From: Prorocentrum cordatum
Lineage: Eukaryota; Sar; Dinophyceae; Prorocentrales; Prorocentraceae
Direction of reading: 5' to 3'
Assembly (NCBI GenBank): GCA_963575745.1
Contig: CAUYUJ010000739.1
Coordinates: forward strand, 88,801-109,939
DNA: 21,139 nt
A model generated the notes under the pieces. The model was not told the origin of the DNA and did no database searches. It saw nothing but the letters and a program-made list of their open reading frames with translations. This document shows positions 8,625-15,600 of the stretch, one piece after another; within the stretch, counting starts at the first letter, position 1; every line of letters starts with the position of its first letter. A program made the position numbers and the translations under genes.

Positions 8625-9030
8625 GGTGCCGTCTTGGGCCACTTGGGATTCTCTCGGCTGTCGGGGGAATCTTTTGGCGCTGCCTTAAGGAATTCTTGGG
8701 GCTCTCATGGGCCCCGTTCTGGAGCTCTCGTGGGGCTGTCCTGGGCCCTGAACCTTTTGTATTAGGGGGCATATGGGAGCCCGCATAGGGCTCGTTTGGG
8801 CCCCTCTCTGGCTCAGTATACGCCCTCTTCGAGCCGTCTTGATGCGAAAGGCCCGAGGAAAGCAAAACATATGTATTGCACCGTTCTCTTTGGTGTGATT
8901 GACGCTTCTTTGGGCCCCGCTGGTGCTTCCTGGGGTTATCTTGGGTGGGTGCCTCTTGAGGCAAAGCTTGGACATCTAAGCAGTCTTGGTGGCATTTGGA
9001 GGCCGTCTTGGAAGCCCGAGAGACCTCTCG
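8625..9030 (+). repeat. TTGGGGCC-type minisatellite, degenerate copy
   Basis: GCCGTCTTGGGCC, GGGGCTCTCATGGG, TTTGGGCCCC and GGAGGCCGTCTTGG units are spread through this stretch, more diverged than at 17030. The open frames here are not credible coding sequence and probably do not belong to the gene that follows. Confidence 0.6.
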
Positions 9031-9183
9031 AGAACCCCAGGGAGGCGTCGGGCCGCCGAGGAAGACTCGGGAGAAGGAGGGGCGGATGCATGCGGCATGA
9101 GAAGGAGGGGAGGGTCGGCTGGAAGACTTGCAGCAACCCTACCATACAGCACTCTGCACTATACCACGCCTCAACGTGCCGGG

Positions 9184-10424
9184 ATGGGGGCACTGAGGCG
9201 AATCGGGTACCCAGACGTGTTCATGATGCAGACCAGGATGGCGGTGTCGGGCGAAGCGCAAAACCGTACTGGCGGTGGGCGTCGTCCACGCAAAGGCAAA
9301 ACTCCTCCGGCCATGCCCCCGATGCCACCGTCGAACGGCACGGCAGGCACGCCCCCGTGGGCCATGATGCCTCCGTCGGACGGCATGCCCTCGGCAATGA
9401 TGCCTCCGTCGGACGGCATGCCCTCGGCAATGATGCCCCCGTCGGACGGCATGCCCGCGGCAATGATGCCCCCGTCGGACGGCATGCCCGCGGCAATGAT
9501 GCCCCCGTCGGACGGTATGCCCGCGGCAATGATGCCCCCGTCGGACGGCATGCCCGCGGCAATGATGCCCCCGTCGGACGGCATGCCCGCGGCAATGATG
9601 CCCCCGTCGGACGGCATGCCCGCGGCAATGACGCCCCCGTCGGACGGCATGCCCGCGGCAATGATGCCCCCGGACGGCATGGACGGTGCAGCCATGCCGT
9701 CGGGGGGCATGCCCCCTGCCGCGGTGGTGGCTCCGCCAGAGGGCGGCACCACGGCCGCGGCGGCTCCGGGTGTCTTGTCCGCCATTGGCGACCCGCACTT
9801 GGTCAACGTACACGGGGAGCATTTCGACGTAATGAGGCCGGGCGTCCACGTTCTCCTCCTCGTGCCCTTCCGAGCGAACCGGTCGGATGCGCTCCTCGCC
9901 GTGGAGGCCGACGCCCAGCGGATAGGCGACGCTTGCGCGGACACGTACTTCATGAGCGTCAACATGACGGGAGCATGGGTGGAGTCCAAGGTTCAGAGGA
10001 GGAAGAGGTATCGATACCGCTACCCTTTGGCTCGTTTCCGCCCTTCGGGGCCGCCTGGGAGACCCTCGTCGCCACGGCTGGATTCGCGTCGATCTTCTTG
10101 TCAGAGCGCACCCTGGGAGAGGTCCGGGGAGTAACGGTTTCGGGCTCGTCCCCAAAGGTCGCCTCGCTCGGGTTGAAGGGAGGCCACGGCCTTTTCTTCA
10201 GCGCTGGCACGAAGGCAGCCAACACGGGCACGCCGTGGATGTCTTTCGGGAAGGTCTGGCTGAAGGTGAGGCACGGCCGCACCAGCACTGGCACAGCATA
10301 CTTGAACTTCTTCGCACGCAACTTGAGGCACGCCGGCCACATGGTTGGGGGGCTCCTCGGGGAGGATGACCACACTGAGGTGGCGACTCTGAGCAGCGGC
10401 TGTAAGAAGACCCTGGCGCTCTGA
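9184..10424 (+). CDS. VWD-like GDPHL-domain protein with Met/Pro repeat linker (two exons)
   Basis: Modelled as exon 9184-9990 joined to exon 10179-10424, about 350 residues. Residues 61-168 are an 11-residue repeat (MMPPSDGMPAA) with nine full units. The conserved domain starts at GDPHL (residues 202-206), then VNVHGEHFDVMRPG (FD at 214), VEADAQRIGDACADTYFMSV and GAWVESK. After splicing it continues GGHGLFFSAGTK, WMSFGKVWLKVRHG, YLNFFARNL, GGLLGEDDHTEVAT and a Cys near the end. The GDPH...FD signature resembles the start of von Willebrand factor type D domains; as far as I recall, domains of this form are common in dinoflagellate predicted proteins, often after low-complexity linkers. The role is unknown; an extracellular or surface function is an inference. 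The true 5' end is uncertain: GC3 rises only after about 9295, where CGCAAAG could be an acceptor, so upstream exons are likely. No signal peptide is visible. Confidence 0.7.
9364..9685 (+). repeat. 33-bp in-frame minisatellite (11-residue unit)
   Basis: Nine full 33-bp units start at 9364, 9397, 9430, 9463, 9496, 9529, 9562, 9595 and 9628, followed by a tenth partial unit at 9661. Units 1-2 have Ser in place of the first Ala of the final Ala pair; unit 9 has ATG-ACG instead of ATG-ATG. Units 3-8 differ at only one base that I could see, implying recent expansion or gene conversion. All three plus frames stay open, but only frame 1 continues into the GDPHL domain. Confidence 0.95.
9991..10178 (+). 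other. Predicted 188-nt spliceosomal intron
   Basis: The GDPHL domain runs in frame 1 to GAWVESK at 9990 and resumes in frame 3 at GGHGLFF from 10179. A GT donor at 9991 and AG acceptor at 10177-10178 remove 188 nt and restore the frame at phase 0. Both boundaries carry AAG|G. The alternative is a frameshift mutation, but the exact GT-AG and phase fit favour an intron. Confidence 0.65.
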
Positions 10425-10985
10425 TACTTGCGCAGCGCTCGTTTTTTCCTCGCGCCCATGCCCTACCCTAGACAGATTCGCGCCGTGACAGAAATACGAC
10501 AGGAGTTCTTGTTGCCTTTTTCGGCCTCCGGGGCCTTTGCCAGGCCCAGGGACACCGCATTTCTGGACCCTCCTCCATCCTGTTGCTAGCGAGCTCTTTT
10601 GATTCTGGATCTGTCGAATCGAACGATGCATGGCTAGGCATCGGATTGGATCGAAGGTTTGCAAGGGCTCCACAAGGAGCCACTTCTGGGAGCGTTTATG
10701 AACATCGGGTATAGCCAGGACTTGGGTAAAGGGAATTTGGTCAGCGATAGGGGCCGAACATTGAGCATTAAATAGGGAACGATGGCGCTCGCGCGCGGGT
10801 TGGCGTGCGCGATCCGATCGATCATCGGCGGTCGTGTTCCAGACAAGCTTACTAGTCCCATCCGTTCCACTCGTCCTCGCCCACTTTCCTTGCAGATTCT
10901 AGGCGCTTCGCGCAACCTCACCATCCCGTCAAGAAACGATGCCCAGACGAGTTGCCCTGATTGGAGATGTGGAGTATAATAAAGT
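10425..10985. other. Intergenic stretch between the VWD-like gene and the GGA array
   Basis: No gene is supported; open frames on both strands lack domains. It includes CCGATCGATCATCGG (partly palindromic) at about 10818-10832 and AATAAA at about 10978, just before the purine array. It may contain the 3' UTR of the upstream gene. Confidence 0.4.
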
Positions 10986-11206
10986 GGAAGAAAGAAATTG
11001 ATGGGCAGGACGTCGTACCCCAAGAGGGGGAGGATGGAGGAGGAATCGGAGGAGGAGCAAGAGGAGGAAGAGGAGGAGGAGTTGGAGGAGGAGCAGGAAG
11101 AGGAGGAGGATGAGAAGGAGGTGGAGGAGGAGGAGAAGGAGGAAGGTGAGGGGGAGGGGGAGGAGGGACGATGAAGGAGAGGAGGAGGAGGAGGAGGAGG
11201 AGGAGG
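10986..11206 (+). repeat. GGA purine microsatellite (LINE insertion site)
   Basis: About 190-220 bases of GAG/GGA triplets with GAA, GCA and GTT interruptions, almost pure purine on the plus strand. The final 26 bases (11181-11206) are perfect GGA and abut the spliced leader. The array resumes as GGAGGAGGAGGAGGAG at 16961, after the element. Confidence 0.9.
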
Positions 11207-11228
11207 TCCGTAGCCATTTTGGCTCAAG
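11207..11228 (+). promoter_or_regulatory. Dinoflagellate spliced leader (DinoSL) sequence, 22 nt
   Basis: The 22 bases begin TCCGTAGCCATTTT and end GGCTCAAG, an exact match to the leader trans-spliced onto dinoflagellate nuclear mRNAs. The next bases are CGCCCC, not a GT donor, so this is not an SL RNA gene. Its position at the element boundary means a trans-spliced mRNA was reverse transcribed and inserted. No second, tandem relic leader follows it. Confidence 0.97.
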
Positions 11229-11378
11229 CGCCCCGCGTCCGGCGCACTGCTTTTCACTGCCTGGGCGTCTGCCCCACCTACATATCCATTTACACACTGC
11301 TTCTCGGCCTGTCGGCCCGCAGTGCATGCGCCGCCCGGCGCCCTTCTCATTCTCGTGCGCGCTCGTTCTCGCACAGAC

Positions 11379-12671
11379 ATGCCTCCTGGCGACAGGGGAA
11401 TTCGACGCCAGCCTCGATCCGACGACCGAGCTCCTGCAGGCGCCGGGTCCGGCGCTTCTCATCGGCATCGCCGCTCCGAAGATCGATCCCGCGACGCTGC
11501 AGCTGGAGCAGGATCTGCTACACCTCGGAGGAGCCGCAGTCAGCAAGGGCGTGGTGAGGCGCTCTCCGAAGGCGAACGCGCTGACCCATGGCAGCCTGGC
11601 AGCTCTGAGCACCGTGCTGACCCCTGGCAGCCTCGACCCCGCGGCGACGGCGATCGGCGACCTCCTCGCCCCAGTTCCGACGGCGATGACCGGGATCGGA
11701 AGGGCTCCCACAGCCCTGGGCGGGACGATGACGCCTGCAGCACGGACCGCGCTGACGACGACGACCACGTCACCAAGGCAGACCATCGCCACGCTCTCAA
11801 GGAGTTGGCGTCGAGGATGGGCTCCAGGATCTCCGCCATGGCGGACGCGCATAAAGACGCGGCGAACAACACCGCCACCAGATTCAAGAAGATCGCGGCT
11901 GACGTCGCCAGCCTGGGTTCAGAGATCGCCCAGGAGTGCCAGAATCTCTTCGGTCGGCGCATCGACACCCTGGAGAAGCGCATGGACGACGTTGACATCA
12001 CCAACGCGAGACTTGCAGCCAGGCTGGACACCCTCGAGAAGGAGCTTGGGCTCATGCGCGGCGGCGACCCCGGCCCCGCTCCAGTCGGCCCGGCCTGGAA
12101 CCGCCCCAAGGACACCACCATCCTGCGCGTCGTCGCCCGCGGCCCGGTGGCGAAAGACCAGGCCAGCGCATCCCTCACCGACTGGCTCGACGCAGCCAAC
12201 ATCAAACCGGACCGAGTGGAGCTCATCGGCGACGACCTCGGCAAAAGCTTCACCCTCCAATTCAAGGGTACACGCGAGTGGGCCACCAAACAGGTCACAC
12301 TCGCCCGGTCCGCCCTTCGGCGTGCTGACGGTTCTTGGCGGTCATTTTCCTGCCCCGCCCCCAGCGGCGACCTCATCAATCTCGCGGTCGATGAGGATAA
12401 GAACCAGCATGACCGCACCCTCGAATTCAAGCTCCGGAAAGCAAGGCGGGCGCTCACGGCCGCCACCGGGAAACGCTTTTTCGCGGACAAGCAATCGGGT
12501 ACCATCACCCATGACTGGACCCCCGTGGTCAAGATCGGCGTCGGGCCCGACGGCAACGTCGCACTTATGTGGAGCGACAAAGGTATCGAATCCCTTGGGC
12601 TTCAACGCACCCAAATGGCGATGGCCCTGCGAGCCGCTCGCACGCCAGACGCCCTGGAGTGGTGTCTTTGA
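11379..12671 (+). CDS. LINE ORF1: coiled-coil, RRM-like RNA-binding protein
   Basis: About 430 residues from ATG at 11379 (MPPGDRGIRRQPRSDD); an in-frame GTG at 11322 precedes it, but ATG is the better eukaryotic start. Residues 1-135 are Arg/Asp/Ser-rich and probably disordered. Residues about 137-225 (HALKELASRMGSRISAMADA through RIDTLEKRMDDV to LAARLDTLEKEL) have heptad-like spacing and should form a coiled coil. Residues about 245-320 (TTILRVVARG, LTDWLDAANIKPDRVELIGD, FTLQFKG) resemble the beta-alpha-beta start of an RRM-like fold. The C-terminal part contains WTPVVKIGVGPDG. This order matches ORF1 proteins of LINEs, which bind element RNA as multimers. It ends 20 bases before the endonuclease domain of ORF2 begins, in a different frame. 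Earlier ATG 11326 lies in the other frame and would open a competing reading frame. Confidence 0.8.
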   Translation: MPPGDRGIRRQPRSDDRAPAGAGSGASHRHRRSEDRSRDAAAGAGSATPRRSRSQQGRGEALSEGERADPWQPGSSEHRADPWQPRPRGDGDRRPPRPSSDGDDRDRKGSHSPGRDDDACSTDRADDDDHVTKADHRHALKELASRMGSRISAMADAHKDAANNTATRFKKIAADVASLGSEIAQECQNLFGRRIDTLEKRMDDVDITNARLAARLDTLEKELGLMRGGDPGPAPVGPAWNRPKDTTILRVVARGPVAKDQASASLTDWLDAANIKPDRVELIGDDLGKSFTLQFKGTREWATKQVTLARSALRRADGSWRSFSCPAPSGDLINLAVDEDKNQHDRTLEFKLRKARRALTAATGKRFFADKQSGTITHDWTPVVKIGVGPDGNVALMWSDKGIESLGLQRTQMAMALRAARTPDALEWCL

Positions 12672-15600
12672 CGCATTCGCGCCGCACCACGTCTTCAAGA
12701 TAGCCACGTGGAACAGCAGGGCTCTGACCACCCTGGACAACAAGATCAGTGACCCGAAGATCCACGCTCTCGGCAATGCTTTGAAGGCGAACGGCATCGT
12801 CCTCCTCCAGGAGGTCCGTGGCAACGACACCGTCCTCCGTGAGATCCTCCACCGGGTGCACTTCCAAGGATACACGTTTTCCTCCTACTTGCCCGAAGGT
12901 GTCGTTGGCGGTGGCGTCGTGATCCTCGTCAACCAGATCGCAGGCCGGGCCGCCCCCACAGTGGTGTCCCACAACGCTCCCGTACATGGCCGCATCCAGC
13001 GGCTCCACCTTCGCCTACCGCGGCCTGCTTGCGGCGACGGCGGTGACCAGGCCGATGCTGACCATGAGCCGCCACGTGCACCGGATGTCGGTGACCTACC
13101 TGACGCTGGCGAGTCACCTTCAAGGTCACCGGCCGCGCGCGCCCCCACCGGGGGCGTGCGCAACCGCAAAGGAGACCAGGCCGATGCTGACCATGAACCG
13201 CCACGCGCACCGGACGTGGGTGACCTACCTGACTCCGGCGAGACACCTTCAAGGTCACTGGCAGCGTGCCCCCCGAACGGGAGCGTGCACAACCACAAGG
13301 AACTCATCATCTGGAACGTCCATAACCACGGGCTCAGCGCCATCCGCTCCAAGACGGTCACCACCGACATGATCGCAGACGCTCGCTGGTCGCAGGAGTC
13401 CCCCCAGACGCGGACCTGCTTCGTGGCCGGTGACTTCAACTGGTCGGACGAACTGCCCCTCCGGCGCGGTCAGGTTTCTGGCGAGGCGGCTCTTCCACGG
13501 GAACGTCTACCTGGTGCCGGTCGCGCGGGGCGCCACTGGCGTGCGATGGCGAAGGTCTACGCGGAGCTCGTCCCAGTCGGCCCGACCCACTGGGCTGCTT
13601 ACACCAAGTCCGCCTCCAAGATTGACCAGATCTTCATCTCCACGCCCCCGTGGCTCCTGCGCCAAGGGCGCCAAGCCGCCGCGACCAACCTGGGCCCCGA
13701 GGAGATGCACGTCCTGGGCGCCAGCGACCACGCTGTGCCCGCGGCGGTGCTCCACAGGGCAGCCGCGCCCCAGGAGGGGGGCCACTCCCCGCAGATCCAG
13801 CCGCGCGCACCAATTCCGCGACATTACCTCGAGCACAACCTATATTCTGACTTGGTAGACAAGTACCTGGACGCCGCCAGGATTGAGCAGAAGTCTGCGC
13901 CTCGCGCTCACATCGCCGCCGCGACCGTTCTCCAGGAGGTTGCGAAGGTCATCCGCAACGCCGAGATTCTCGGGATGCCCGACGGGGTCCACACGAAAGC
14001 TATGGTCACGCGCACGGTCGCGAGGCTCATCCACGGCAATGACTTCGAGGCCGTTTCGAGGCTCTGCCGGCTCCACCCGTGGATCTCCGAGTACGCCCAC
14101 CTCGACCTCAATGTCAGTCGCGCCACCCTGACTGACCCCCCTCGCTGCGCCGCGCTCCACCCCCGGTTGCAGAGGGAGGAGGCGCAGCGCAAGGAGGCAG
14201 CCCTCCTTGCTGAGGAGGCCCAGGAGGCCAGCACCCGGCGTCGAGCCAAGAAAGCTGGAGAAAGGCGTGCGCTACGACGTCGTGCTCTGCTCTTCTCGCC
14301 CTTCCGGGCAAGGAAAGTTCTCGCCGGGGTCCGCGTCGAGAGTCGCACGATCACGGACCCCGAGGGCATCCACGCTGAGCTGTCCGACTACTGGGGCCGC
14401 GTCTTCTCGGCGAAGGCGCCGCCGGGGCTTGGCGCTCGCCGCTACCTCGGCCGCTTCAACAGCAGCGCGTTGGCCGGGCAGGTGGGCCCGCCAGTGCGCC
14501 AGGATTTCGCCAAGCTCGCGGAGAAAATGCCGACCAGCGCCCCTGGTGTCGGCGGCCTTCCCCACGCTGCCTGGAAGCACCCCCGTGTCCTTGATGTCCT
14601 CTCATCCTGCTCAGAGTGGATCTGCAGCGGCTCCCCGACGTTCGACTCCTTCAACCTCGCGACGGCGATCTACACGCCCAAGGGCCTCGACGAGCACGAC
14701 GCCGGCGACCTGGTCAGCAGGGCGGCCAGCGACGTGAGGCCGCTCAGCCTCAAGCTCACCAGCAATAAGATCACCTGCAGCGTTCACCACCGGAAGTGGC
14801 AGACGGCGGTCCAGCGCACCGCCCCTCAGAACCAGCGCGGGTTTCTCAGCGGACGCGACTTCCTCCAGAACATCGTTGACCTCGATACCTACGGCCGCAT
14901 CGCCGGGCTCCTCCCCTCCGCCGAGCACCCGCCCCTCATGCTTTTCGACTTCGCAGCGGCCTTCCCCTCTGTGGGGTGGGCCTGGCTTTTCATGTGCCTG
15001 GACGCGCTCAAACTCCCTGCTGGAATGGTCAACGCCATCAGGATGCTGTGCCATCATGCTGCTGCTGTCAGTTCCCACGGTCACTACATCCGCTTCGCCT
15101 ACTGGATCCTCAGCGGCGCCTTGCAGGGATGCCCCCTCGGCGGCGATTTGTTTGTAGCGGCCAGTGCGCCGTTCATGTGGGACATGTGGCAGAACGTCGA
15201 TCTGCGTAAGAACGGAGCCAGCAGATGCTGCGCGGACGACGTCGGGGCGGTCACCTTCGGCGCCTCCGGGCGTCGCGCGCTTGGCCGGATCTTCAGGCTG
15301 GCCGAGTCCTTCGCCACGCTCGTGCTCAAGCCCAAAAAGTGCGCTGAGATACCGCTCGCTGTAAAGCTCAGTTCCGAAGCTATCCGGTCCACGCAGGCAA
15401 ATTCTTGGAGCCGTCCTGCCGTCTTGGGTGCAGTTCAAGGTCGTCGATTCGGCAACCTACCTCGGCTTCATCATCGGGCCACCAATCTAGCCGGCCCGCT
15501 GTTGACGCGGCAAGAACGTGCAAGGGCTATTGCCCGTTCACCTGGCGACGCCTTTGCGACGGCCGAGCTCTATGTCACCCGGGCGGTTCCGACAGTCTCG

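Noticed and set aside
11207-11300. An SL RNA gene
   Set aside because: The leader is followed by CGCCCC rather than a GT donor, and it leads directly into the LINE.
10634-11380. Minus-strand frame upstream of the LINE
   Set aside because: Its first third is the reverse of the GGA array and the remainder has no recognisable domain or coding signature.
11110-12510. Frame-1 extension upstream of ORF2, including a signal-peptide-like MRRPAPFSFSCALVLAQ at 11326
   Set aside because: It starts within the GGA microsatellite or overlaps ORF1 out of frame, and its Ser/Pro/Arg-rich composition is typical of a shifted reading of a GC-rich gene. Frame 3 holds the coiled coil and RRM-like region.
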